Assembly (NCBI GenBank): GCA_041390305.1
Contig: JAWKQE010000003.1
Location: 186,001 to 250,000, forward strand
Direction: 5' to 3'
Length of the DNA stretch: 64,000 bases
Source: JACKCR01 sp041390305
GTDB lineage: Bacteria; Eisenbacteria; RBG-16-71-46; CAIMUX01
Shown here in pieces: positions 25,742 through 35,365 of this stretch. The notes beneath the pieces are model-generated. The model made no database searches. It saw nothing but the letters and a program-made list of their open reading frames with translations, and was not told where the DNA came from. The translations under genes were made by a program, and so were the position numbers. Each line of letters begins with the position of its first letter. Within the stretch, counting starts at the first letter, position 1.

Positions 25742-27682
25742 TCAGGAGCGCGCGTCCGAGGACGGATACATGGGGAGATGTCGAGGCACCGGGCGAGACG
25801 GGCTGTCGTCGGGGAAGAGGGCGGCGGCTCGGTCGAGCGCGTTGCGCTCCCGATCCTCGAACCCGAGTTCGGAGTAGATGCCGGCCGCCTGGTAGAAGCA
25901 GCGGATCGCCTCCCTCCGGTCGTGCTGGATCTCGAGGTTCCCGCGGGCGATGAGGATCTGGGCACGCTCGAGCGGATCGCGACTGCGTCCGTGCGACTTC
26001 TGCGCGGTCGCGAACGCGGCCCGTGCCGCGGCCGGGCGTCCCGCTGCGGCTTCCACCTCCCCGAGTGTCGTGTAGAGGTTGGAGTCGATCAGTGGCATCT
26101 GCTGTACGTGACAGACACGGATCGCTTCTTCCACGAGCTCCCGCGCCTTCTGCACGTTTCCGCTCGACAGCTCACACCGGCTGAGGCTCCAGAGCACGCA
26201 GGCGTGTCCCATGATGTTCTCGAGTTCGATGCAGGTCTGGAGGAGAGGCGCGAACATCGCGCGGGCCTGGTCGATTTCGCCCTTCCGTCGGCGGCACTCT
26301 CCCACGCCCCATTCGGCGTTCGATTTTCCGGAGCGATGCCCCAGTCCGTCGTAGATCCGGGCCGCCTCGGCGTACAGCTGTTCCGCACGATCGAGTTCGT
26401 CGAGATCCAGTTCGAGGTTTGCGCTCGCCACCGCGGCGATCGCCCTACCCTGCGGGGCGCCCGCCTCGTCGTAGAGCGCGCGTGCGCGCGCCGCGAGTTT
26501 GCGTGCGCCTTCGTAGTCACCTTGGGTCGAGAGGAGCGTGATCTGCGGAACGAGTGCCGAGGCGACTCCGGCCACGTCGTTCTGCGTCCGGAACAGGTAC
26601 TCGGAACGCTCGAGGGACCGGCGTGCCGCATGGATGTCGCCGATTCGGATGAAGAAGTTCCCGAGTCGGGCTTCGGCCCGTCCCTCGAGTACGGGTCGAC
26701 CGAGGTCACGGAACAGCAGCGACGCGTGTTCGAGGTGGCCCCGCGCCGCGGACAGGTTCATCTCGAACTGTTCGAGCGTAGCGAGTGCGAGGAGGGTCGT
26801 CGCCTCTCCTTCGCGATCGCCGGAGAGGCGGGCCGCCTCGATCGCGCGCTCCAGCCAGCGTCGGGCTTCGGCCGGCGGGACGCGCGTGAGTGCGATCTCG
26901 CCGATGGATCGGAGACAGATCGATTCCTCTGAGTGTCGGTGCTCCAGGCGCGCCAACTCCGCGGCGCGGTGGAACGTCTCGAGCGCCTCGTGCCACTGAC
27001 CGGACTTCTTGAGGTCGGTCGCGAGTCGGACGAGTGCCTCGACGCGGTCCGAGCGAGGACCGCGGTCGACCGAGGGCACCGGCACGCCGATCGAGGTGAG
27101 CCATGTGCCGATCTCGGACCGTGAGAGCTGCGACTTCCCCGCATGGAAGCGGATGTCCTCGGGCTGGAGGTACTCCGTGTTGAGTGTTGCGACGAGAACG
27201 CTCTTTCCGCTGATCTCCACGAGCGCCGAGAGAGCGTTGTGGGCCTCCCAGCCACTCTCACCGAGGAGGTGGAGCGGGTGCGGTCCGAAGAGCTGACGGA
27301 TCCACTTGTTTCGGCCACGAGTCGGTGTCGCGTCGAGCAGGAGCTGCTGCACGCGCCTGAGGACGCGGCCGGTCTCGGAGTCGACCGGCGCTGTGAGGCC
27401 GGGCGGGTTCCCCGGTGGATTCGAGGCGTGACGGAAGAGCGCGAAAAGGGTGACGAGGGGGCCCGGATCCCCACGATGAGACAGTGGAGTGGAGGGGCTG
27501 CTGCCCTCGCTCCAGCTCAGCTCGACGACGAGAGGTTCTCCTCCCGCAACGCTCGACAGCTCGATGTCGAGGCGGGCACGCACGGTGGTTGGCCCCTTTC
27601 TCACCGGTGGCGTTCGCTCTTCGAGAGGGCGCGCTGGTGCGAGAGAGACTCGTCCCGCGCCCGCGGATGGTGCGCTCCCCAT
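25742..27682 (-). CDS. TPR-repeat protein without CHAT domain
   Basis: An intact frame of 646 residues; ATG at 27682 with GAGG ten bases upstream. Residues about 35-200 form an unrecognised N-terminal domain (beta-rich, VRARLDIELSSVAGGEPLVVEL, later IRFHAGKSQLSRSEIGTWL). From about 215 to 630 run at least nine TPR-like units (for example QWHEALETFHRAAELARLEHR, GDYEGARKLAARARALYDEAG). No protease, kinase or transmembrane segment is visible. The helical repeats resemble those of the two TPR-CHAT proteins in style, but there is no CHAT domain and no nearby sigma gene. A scaffold or signalling role is a guess. Confidence 0.75.
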   Translation of the reverse strand: MGSAPSAGAGRVSLAPARPLEERTPPVRKGPTTVRARLDIELSSVAGGEPLVVELSWSEGSSPSTPLSHRGDPGPLVTLFALFRHASNPPGNPPGLTAPVDSETGRVLRRVQQLLLDATPTRGRNKWIRQLFGPHPLHLLGESGWEAHNALSALVEISGKSVLVATLNTEYLQPEDIRFHAGKSQLSRSEIGTWLTSIGVPVPSVDRGPRSDRVEALVRLATDLKKSGQWHEALETFHRAAELARLEHRHSEESICLRSIGEIALTRVPPAEARRWLERAIEAARLSGDREGEATTLLALATLEQFEMNLSAARGHLEHASLLFRDLGRPVLEGRAEARLGNFFIRIGDIHAARRSLERSEYLFRTQNDVAGVASALVPQITLLSTQGDYEGARKLAARARALYDEAGAPQGRAIAAVASANLELDLDELDRAEQLYAEAARIYDGLGHRSGKSNAEWGVGECRRRKGEIDQARAMFAPLLQTCIELENIMGHACVLWSLSRCELSSGNVQKARELVEEAIRVCHVQQMPLIDSNLYTTLGEVEAAAGRPAAARAAFATAQKSHGRSRDPLERAQILIARGNLEIQHDRREAIRCFYQAAGIYSELGFEDRERNALDRAAALFPDDSPSRPVPRHLPMYPSSDARS

Positions 27683-28088
27683 CTCGGACCTCGAATTCTA
27701 TCACGCCGCGGGACTGGGCCGCGTCGTCGTTCGGGCAGACGACGTCATAACAGAATACGACACAAGTGGATGGCGCGCCGGAATCAGTCGATTTGGCTGC
27801 CCGGGTTTCACTGCGCGCGGTCCGTGTCGCGAATCGGCGGGAGAGGACCTCTTCCACGCACGTGTAAAGCAGGCTGGATCGAAGTCAACAGAACGGTAAT
27901 TCCGTTTTGGCAGGAAGTCCGCTGGAGAAACTCTGGATCTAGGCTGGTATCCGATTGCCGGTCCGACGTGGAAATCTAGGACTCGGCCGCAGAACCGGGG
28001 GTCTCGAGAGAGCTCCCGGTTCTTGGCCCCCTCTTCGAGAAGAGGTCCCCCCTCTCCACTCAGTCCGCCGTCATTCGCGGACACCGGC
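27683..28088. other. Intergenic region between TPR gene and znuB, with two hairpins
   Basis: About 405 bases without a supported gene. The part near 27700-27960 is less GC-rich and probably holds the TPR gene promoter. It contains AACGG-TAATT-CCGTT at 27892-27906, a possible operator. Two GC-rich stems lie at 27991-28023 and 28030-28045, just downstream of znuB. Confidence 0.5.
27991..28045 (-). terminator. Double hairpin downstream of znuB
   Basis: Stem 1 AGAACCGGG ... CCCGGTTCT at 27991-28023; stem 2 CCTCTTC-GA-GAAGAGG at 28030-28045. Neither has a clear T-run, so intrinsic termination on the minus strand is likely but unproven. Confidence 0.45.
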
Positions 28089-28934
28089 CTAGGCGCTGCG
28101 GTATCGGTTCCGCAGCGCCCCGGTCAGGCTGCTGATTCCGTAGACCGCGATCGCAATCAGGATGACCAACGGCCCGGACGGGACGTCCACCTTCGAAGCG
28201 ACGGAGAAGCCGTAGGACGCGAGCAGCCCTCCCGTCGTGCACACCGTTCCGATGGCCGCGGCACCGATCATCATGCGCGGCAAACTCTCCGCCCACTGTC
28301 TCGCGACGATTGCCGGGACGGTGAGGAGCGCGATGACGAGGACGATGCCGACCACCCGGATCAGAACGACGATGACGAGCGCGCTCGCCGCCAGGATGAG
28401 CTGGAAGAGCCATCGGGTCGGCACGCCGAGCGACGCCGCGAATGCCTCGTCGAACACGGATGCCTGGAACTCCTTGAAGAGCAGCCCGAGACCGAGCAGG
28501 AGGGCGAGATCGAGGGCCGTCACGAGCCAGAGGTAATCCCGGGGGACGAAGAGGATCGAACCGAACAGGTACCCGATGAGGTCGGGCTTCGGCCCGGCCG
28601 CGAGACTCACGAGGAGGATGCCGAGTGCCATGCCTCCCGCCCACAGGGTCGAGATCGTCGGTTCGAGCGCGTCCGGGCGTTTGTGGTAGACCGCGCCGAG
28701 CACGAGGGCGCACGCGAGCGTGAACCCGACCGCGCCGAGCCAGGGCGAGAACCCGAGCGCCAAGCCGAGCCCGACCCCTCCGAACGCGGCGTGCGCGAGC
28801 CCGCCGGACATCGACGTGATCCGCTTCACGACTACGAAGCTCCCGACGATCCCACACGCGATGCTGGCGAGAAGGCCCGCGATGAGCGCGCGCTGGAAGA
28901 ACGGGTAGCTGAGAGCTTCGGCCAGCGTGTTCAC
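28089..28934 (-). CDS. znuB: Zn/Mn-type ABC importer, membrane permease
   Basis: A protein of 281 residues with eight or nine hydrophobic helices; intact. It opens YPFFQRALIAGLLASIACGIVGSFVVVKRITSMSGGLAHAAFGGVGLGL, the strongly conserved start of ABC-3 (ZnuB/MntB/TroC) permeases. The coupling segment GVPTRWLFQLILAASALVIVVLIRVVGIVLVIALLTVPA also matches. It ends RNRYRSA. It lies directly after the ATPase gene, within one minus-strand operon znuA-znuC-znuB. The metal (Zn, Mn or Fe) cannot be told from the permease alone. Confidence 0.92.
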   Translation of the reverse strand: MNTLAEALSYPFFQRALIAGLLASIACGIVGSFVVVKRITSMSGGLAHAAFGGVGLGLALGFSPWLGAVGFTLACALVLGAVYHKRPDALEPTISTLWAGGMALGILLVSLAAGPKPDLIGYLFGSILFVPRDYLWLVTALDLALLLGLGLLFKEFQASVFDEAFAASLGVPTRWLFQLILAASALVIVVLIRVVGIVLVIALLTVPAIVARQWAESLPRMMIGAAAIGTVCTTGGLLASYGFSVASKVDVPSGPLVILIAIAVYGISSLTGALRNRYRSA

Positions 28935-28947
28935 GAGAGCCCTCCGG

Positions 28948-29708
28948 TCATGTCTCGATCCCCTCGTGATGGTGGGAGATCTCTTCGACGGAGTGTCCGT
29001 AGGTGAGGTGGAGCGCTTCGGACGTGAGTTCAGGCGGCCCGTGATGGATGAGCCGTCGGTTGAGACAGGCGAGATTCCGCACGTGCTTGCTCATGACGCC
29101 GATGTCGTGCGAGACGAGGACGAACGTGTGCGACGCCGAGAGCTCCCGAAGCAGCTCGTAGAGCCGACCCGCCACGCGCGTGTCGAGGCTCGCCGACGGT
29201 TCGTCGAGGAGCAGAATCTCGGAGCCGACGGCGAGTGCGCGTGCGATGAGAACACGCTGGAGTTCGCCGCCCGAGAGCTTTCCGATCTGGCGTTCTCCGA
29301 GGTGGGCGAGATCGACCTTGGCGAGCGCGTTGTACGCGACCTCCCGATCCCCACGCGTCCACCGCCGGAACACACCGCGATGTTTCAGGAGCCCCATCAA
29401 CACGACTTCGCAGACACGGATCGGGAACGAGCGGTCGAATTCCGCGAACTGCGGGACGTACGAGACGACACTGCGGGCATCTTCGAGCTTCTGTCCGAAG
29501 ATCCTGACCTCACCCCGATCCGGTTGGATCTGACCGAGGATCGTCCGAAGGAGAACGCCTGTGCCGGCGCCGTTCGGTCCGATCAGTCCGAGGAAGTCCC
29601 GCGAGGGATGTCGAGGGAAATGCCCTGGAGGACGTCTTCACCCGCGAGCCGGACGTGGAGATCCCGGATCGCGATCGCGGGAGCGTCTGGCTCTCTCGTA
29701 AGCGTCAC
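28948..29708 (-). CDS. znuC: Zn/Mn-type ABC importer ATPase with altered Walker A (one frameshift)
   Basis: The GTG at 29708 overlaps the TGA of the upstream znuA-like gene (GTGA). Start: AIAIRDLHVRLAGEDVLQGISLDIPRG; after a missing base near 29605 it reads FLGLIGPNGAGTGVLLRTILG. The Walker A lysine and following Ser/Thr (GPNGAGKST in the family) are T-G-V here. The other motifs are normal: Q-loop SYVPQ, signature KLSGGELQRVLIARAL, Walker B ILLLDEPSASLD, switch His in VLVSHDIGVM. Length after repair is about 253 residues. If real, loss of the lysine would abolish ATP hydrolysis; a local assembly error is also possible because a frameshift lies nearby. Confidence 0.82.
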
Positions 29709-30691
29709 TTCGGCTCCGTGCCCGCGTCCGAGAACGCGCGGGCGGCGGCGCGGAGGTTGTCTGCCCAGTGGCGGGCCAACGGATCGACGCGTACGACCCG
29801 GCCGCCGATCTCGTTGGCGAAAGACTCCGCCTGCTGCGCACCGACCTGCGGCTGCACGAAGACGACGCGGATCCCCTCTGCACGTGCGCGATCGAGCATC
29901 GAGGCGATGTGAGACGGCCCAGGGTGGACGTGTCCCCGTTCGATCGCGATCTGCGTCAGGCCGTAGTCCGCGGCGAACCAACCCCAGGCCGCGTGATAGA
30001 CGAGGAACGTCTCGAGAGGCGCCTGATCGAGCGTGCTCCTGATCTCGGCATCGAGCGCCTGCTCCTCAGCAAGGAACGCGGCGAGCCCTGCCCGGATGCT
30101 CTCCCTGTCTTCCGGGAGCAGTTCCTCGAGCGCGTGCGCGAGATTCGTCGCGAGGGTGCGCGTCGCGCGCGGCGAGAGCCAGACGTGGGGATCGTCCGGA
30201 ATCAGCGACAGGCCTTCCGATCCGTTCACGAATCGCAGGTTCGTTCCTTCGCGGGCGAGTCGGTCCCGCCAGATCGCTTCGAACTCGAGCGCGGGATGCC
30301 CGATCAGGAAGTAGAGAGACGCGCGGCTCACGGCGCGCATCTGTTCGATCGTCGGCTCGAACGTGTGGGGGTCGGCATCCGGCGGCACCAGCACTTCGAC
30401 CTCGACGAGGTCTCCGGCGATCTTCTCGACCAGCTCCGCCTGCGGGGGGACGGTGACGAGGACGAGTGGCTTCCCAGTCAGTTCGGATTCGGGGGCGCCG
30501 CCGCAGGCGGAGATGGCGAGGGCCATGGGCAGCGCGATGAGCAAGGCGACGAACGCTCGCGGGAGGAGCGCGATGAGCCCGGTCACGAGTGACGACGCGA
30601 GCGGTGCCATGAGCGGCGCGACGACCGGTGTCACGAGCGAGTCGCCCGGAAAGCGGCGACCGATCGGTCGCCCTGAGTCCCCCAGCTGCAT
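29705..30691 (-). CDS. znuA: Zn/Mn-binding lipoprotein of ABC importer
   Basis: The ATG at 30691 is preceded by AAGGAGGAGAGTCG. A long N-terminal region with two hydrophobic stretches ends in lipobox ALAISACG (Cys 63). Mature cluster A-I features: VTVPPQAELVEKIAGDLVEVEVLVPPDADPHTFEPT, IGHPALEFE, DDPHVWLSPR, VYHAAWGWFAADYGL, and VVRVDPLARHWADNL, giving three His and one Asp ligands. There is no His-rich loop, which in ZnuA marks zinc; so Mn or Zn remain open. It diverges from arsR with 112 bases between starts. It overlaps the ATPase gene by 4 bases. Confidence 0.88.
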   Translation of the reverse strand: MQLGDSGRPIGRRFPGDSLVTPVVAPLMAPLASSLVTGLIALLPRAFVALLIALPMALAISACGGAPESELTGKPLVLVTVPPQAELVEKIAGDLVEVEVLVPPDADPHTFEPTIEQMRAVSRASLYFLIGHPALEFEAIWRDRLAREGTNLRFVNGSEGLSLIPDDPHVWLSPRATRTLATNLAHALEELLPEDRESIRAGLAAFLAEEQALDAEIRSTLDQAPLETFLVYHAAWGWFAADYGLTQIAIERGHVHPGPSHIASMLDRARAEGIRVVFVQPQVGAQQAESFANEIGGRVVRVDPLARHWADNLRAAARAFSDAGTEPK

Positions 30692-30791
30692 CGACTCTCC
30701 TCCTTGGAGGCCTATTATCGGGCGACTTACCCGCCTTAATGAAAGCCCATTCTCAAAGATTCCGACTTCCGGCCGGGGTGTCGCCTGCCGT

Positions 30792-30815
30792 ATATTTCGA
30801 TGTATGGCGAAATAT
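30792..30815. promoter_or_regulatory. Candidate ArsR operator overlapping its own start codon
   Basis: ATATTTCG-N8-CGAAATAT, a perfect 8-bp inverted repeat at 30792-30799 and 30808-30815. The arsR start codon (30804-30806) lies in the spacer. AT-rich interrupted dyads of this kind are usual for ArsR/SmtB regulators. Position suggests autoregulation, and perhaps control of the divergent znuA promoter. Confidence 0.6.
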
Positions 30816-31292
30816 GAGTGGTCAGGGAGTTGGCCGAGTCCGACCATAGAGATCGGGAAGGCGATCGCGGACGAGAGCCGTCTGCGGATTCTGAACGCGC
30901 TCCGGGGCGGTGAGCTGTGCGTCTGCCAGATCGTGGAGCTCCTGGGGCTCGCACCTTCGACGACGTCGAAGCACCTCAACCAGCTCCGGCGCGCCGGGCT
31001 CCTTCAGGCCCGGAAGAAGGGGACCTGGGTCTGGTACCGGCTCGCGCACGGGGCGGAGCGCGAACAGGTCGAGCCGAGCGATCGGAGCGATCCGGGCGGG
31101 GCGCGCGAGGAGCACGACACGGCCAGCGTCTCGGATCCGCGGATCGTCGCCGTTCTGGATTGGATCCTCGCATCCCTCGCGAACGAAGAGCCGTTCGTGC
31201 GCGATCTGGCAACGCTCCGGGACATCCTGACCGTGGAGCGAGAGGAGATTGCACAGCGGCAACGTGGCTGCTGTGAGCCGGGAGAGTGTTGA
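30804..31292 (+). CDS. arsR: ArsR-family metalloregulator
   Basis: A protein of 162 residues; ATG at 30804. Winged-helix core: IEIGKAIADESRLRILNALRGGELCVCQIVELLGLAPSTTSKHLNQLRRAGLLQARKKGTWVWYRL. The CVC pair at the start of the recognition helix matches the ArsR-type As(III)/Sb(III) site ELCVCD. An extra C-terminal helical segment ends QRQRGCCEPGEC, with three more cysteines that could bind a soft metal. It is followed after 46 bases by arsM, so arsenic is the likely signal. Family role: repressor released by metal. Confidence 0.9.
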   Translation: MAKYEWSGSWPSPTIEIGKAIADESRLRILNALRGGELCVCQIVELLGLAPSTTSKHLNQLRRAGLLQARKKGTWVWYRLAHGAEREQVEPSDRSDPGGAREEHDTASVSDPRIVAVLDWILASLANEEPFVRDLATLRDILTVEREEIAQRQRGCCEPGEC

Positions 31293-31338
31293 CGCGACAT
31301 CGGACAGGCGACGAGTGCGTCGCGGGAGGAACATCGAG

Positions 31339-32212
31339 ATGAGTGACAGCGAACTGAAGACACAGGAGCAGGTGCGCGACGCCGTTCGTCGTGGCTACGC
31401 GGACATCGCGGTGAAGGGCACGGAGCGAAGGGCCGACGAGGACGAGTCGTCGTCCTGTTGTGGTGATGGCGGTTGCTGCGGTGGGAGCCCGATCGCAGTG
31501 GACGAGCTGGCGTCGAAGCTCGGCTACGCCCGGGAAGAGATCGAAGCCCTTCCGGGCGGCGCGAATCTCGGGCTCTCCTGCGGCAACCCGACCGCGATCG
31601 CGATGCTCGCGCCAGGTGAGGTCGTGCTCGACCTGGGTTCGGGCGCCGGTTTCGACTGCTTCCTCGCCGGCCCCAAGGTCGGGCCGATGGGACGCGTGAT
31701 CGGGGTCGACATGACCGCCGAGATGCTGTCCCGCGCGCGGGGCAACCTCGCCTCCTACCGGGAGCGGACCGGATTCGACAACGTGGAGTTCCGGCTCGGT
31801 GAGATCGAGAACCTTCCGGTCGCGGACGGAACCGTGGACGTCGTCCTGTCGAACTGCGTCCTCAACCTCTCGCCGGACAAGGGGCGGGTCTGGAAGGAGA
31901 TCGCGCGCGTCCTGAAGCCGGGAGGCCGGGTCGCGATCTCGGACCTCGCACTTCTTCAGCCGCTACCGAAGGAAGTGACGGAGATGGTCGAGGCGCTGGT
32001 CGGCTGCGTCGCCGGCGCGACGCTCGTCGAAACGACGCGAAAGATGATGGAAGACGCGGGGCTCGTGGAGATCGAACTCCGCGCGAAGCCCGAGTACATC
32101 GACGCGATGACGTCCTGGGAAGACCCGCTCTACCGCGACATCATCGCTCACCTTCCCGAGGGCGCGAAGGTGAGCGAGTACGTCACGAGCCTCGACATCG
32201 CGGGGCGGAAGG

Positions 32213-32223
<11 letters not shown>
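31339..32223 (+). CDS. arsM: Arsenite S-adenosylmethionine methyltransferase
   Basis: A protein of 294 residues; ATG at 31339 with GGGAGGA eight bases upstream. N-terminal ArsM segment QVRDAVRRGYADIAVKG with a cysteine cluster SSSCCGDGGCCGGSP. SAM-binding GEVVLDLGSGAGFDCFLAGPKVGP. The three catalytic cysteines of ArsM match: GFDCF, SNCVLNLSPDKG and VGCVAGA. It methylates As(III) stepwise in the cytoplasm. It converges with the subtilase gene, whose stop codon lies inside its last 11 bases. No arsenite pump is visible in the window; the permease fused to HflK (23.2-25.7 kb) belongs to a superfamily that includes organoarsenical exporters. Confidence 0.93.
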
Positions 32224-33800
<1,577 letters not shown>

Positions 33801-33989
33801 GGTGCTCTCCGGCGGGTGAAATCATGTATCAGTCGATACCGGCCCGTTCTCCCATCTGATACGTGGTGATCTCTTTGCTCTATGATACGACTTTGTGAAC
33901 GAACTCGGGCGTTGCATCTAGCGACACGATGGCTTCAGTGAGCGCAAGCGCCTCGAGCTTCGACGGGACGCCAGGAATCGAGTGGGGAA

Positions 33990-34577
33990 GTGAAGGGACA
34001 GTTGCAAGCCAACGAAGGGGTTACCGACGAGACCATCGCACGCCTGGCCCGGGGTGACGAGGGGGAGTGGGCGAGATTCGTTCGGACCCAAGGTCGCATC
34101 ATCAACGCGGCCGGACACAAGGTGGGGCTCACCGCAGACGAGCGGGACGACCTCGTCCAAAACACCTGTGTGGTCTGCTACCACTCCATCGACAGTCTCC
34201 GGGACCCTTCCAGGCTCGGTGCCTGGGTCTACAGGATTGCGTACCGGCAGGCCCTCGAGATCGTCCGCAAGCGTCCACCCAACGCGCCGAGCGAAGATCG
34301 CGAGGGGCGTTCCATTCTCGATTTGATGCCGAGCGGAGATCTCTCCGAGCAGGCGGTCCTGGAGCGGAACGAGCAGTCGGAACAGCTGCTCCAGGCCGTT
34401 TCCGAGATAGGCGATCGGTGTCGTACATTGTTGGAGCTGCTCTATTTGGAGGTGGAAGTCCCACCCTATGAAGAGGTGTCCCAGCGTCTGTCCATGCCGA
34501 TCGGAAGCATCGGCCCGACGAGGGCCCGGTGTCTCGACCGTTTGAGAAGGAAATGGAAACAGGTATCAGGGGGCTGA
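33990..34577 (+). CDS. ECF-type RNA polymerase sigma factor
   Basis: An intact frame of 195 residues starting with GTG at 33990. Region 2: WARFVRTQGRIINAAGHKVGLTADERDDLVQNTCVVCYHSIDSLRDPSRLGAWVYRIAYRQALEIVRKR. Region 4: TLLELLYLEVEVPPYEEVSQRLSMPIGSIGPTRARCLDRLRRKW, with the SIGPTRARC helix common in ECF sigma factors. Two genes follow in the same direction: a zinc-finger anti-sigma-like protein 54 bases on, and a TPR-CHAT protease. The usual logic is that the partner holds the sigma factor until a signal releases it. No promoter could be assigned with confidence. Confidence 0.9.
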   Translation: MKGQLQANEGVTDETIARLARGDEGEWARFVRTQGRIINAAGHKVGLTADERDDLVQNTCVVCYHSIDSLRDPSRLGAWVYRIAYRQALEIVRKRPPNAPSEDREGRSILDLMPSGDLSEQAVLERNEQSEQLLQAVSEIGDRCRTLLELLYLEVEVPPYEEVSQRLSMPIGSIGPTRARCLDRLRRKWKQVSGG

Positions 34578-34631
34578 CCAGATCACACTGTGAGGCAGTG
34601 GAAGTCGGTTCAGACCAACTGAGCGTGAGGC

Positions 34632-35337
34632 ATGAAGTCCAACTCGGAGCATTTGACCTGGCGGCAGTCCCTGGATTCCGTCGAGGGAAGGACGACCTGG
34701 GCGAGGCGGCTACACCTGGAGTCGTGCGCGTCGTGCCGGGCCATGGTGGAAGGGGCCCGTGAGCTCGCGTCGACGTTCCGATTCGCGGCCAGCCTCCAGC
34801 CATCGGAAGCGTTGATTTCCGAAGTGGTTGGGCGTCTGGACCACTACGGTCCTGGAGTTGGTCGAGGAAATCGCCTGGGCGCGTGAGGAAGCAGCCCGGC
34901 TCTCCGGCGCGTCGCTCTCAGCCGCTCGGTTTGAGTCCCGCGTCCCGACCGGGGCCCGGCTCCGGACTCTTCGGTACTGCCCTTGTCGCCGACTCGTGGG
35001 CGACGGCGGCTGCGGGGTTCGTGGATCGAGCACGGCGTCGCCTCGCGTTCTCGTCTACGAGACTGCGGACTACACCGTTTCCATCTCCTCCACGCGGGAC
35101 CCGATCCGAGCAGGTCGAACTCGGATTTGGTCGGTCAGATGGCGCCGAAGAAGGGGGCGGGACTTCGGCCGGACCGATTGCGTGCGGAGACCGCGGACGC
35201 ACAGAGAACCGAAGTAACGGTCGAGCCTTTCGGCGAGTTCCGCTTCGAGAAACTCGATCTTCCCCGTTCGTCTCGAGCTCCAGATCGGCGACGACACCCT
35301 CGAAGTCGGCCCATTCCCCGCGCACGGAGCTTCCTGA
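34632..35337 (+). CDS. Zinc-finger anti-sigma-like protein with C-terminal regulatory-like beta domain (frameshifted)
   Basis: ATG at 34632 after GTGAGG. Residues 1-70: MKSNSEHLTWRQSLDSVEGRTTWARRLHLESCASCRAMVEGA, carrying the Hx3Cx2C zinc motif of anti-sigma factors. No transmembrane helix follows, so it is probably cytoplasmic. A helical stretch (LELVEEIAWAREEAARLSG) follows in the next frame. The C-terminus reads VGQMAPKKGAGL, TEVTVEPFGEFRFEKLDL and then PFRLELQIGDDTLEVGPF before TGA at 35335-35337; this matches the partial gene at 1-360. Frameshifts near 34840, 35100 and 35265 are needed. Without the last one the frame runs to TGA at 35369, overlapping the next start. Predicted binder of the ECF sigma. 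Confidence 0.65.
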
Positions 35338-35365
35338 CTCTCTTTGCTCGGGGTAGAGTTGTGGG

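Noticed and set aside
33830..33900. Several TGATAC/GTATCA motifs between the subtilase and sigma genes
   Set aside because: Spacing is irregular and no clear dyad or promoter layout emerges.
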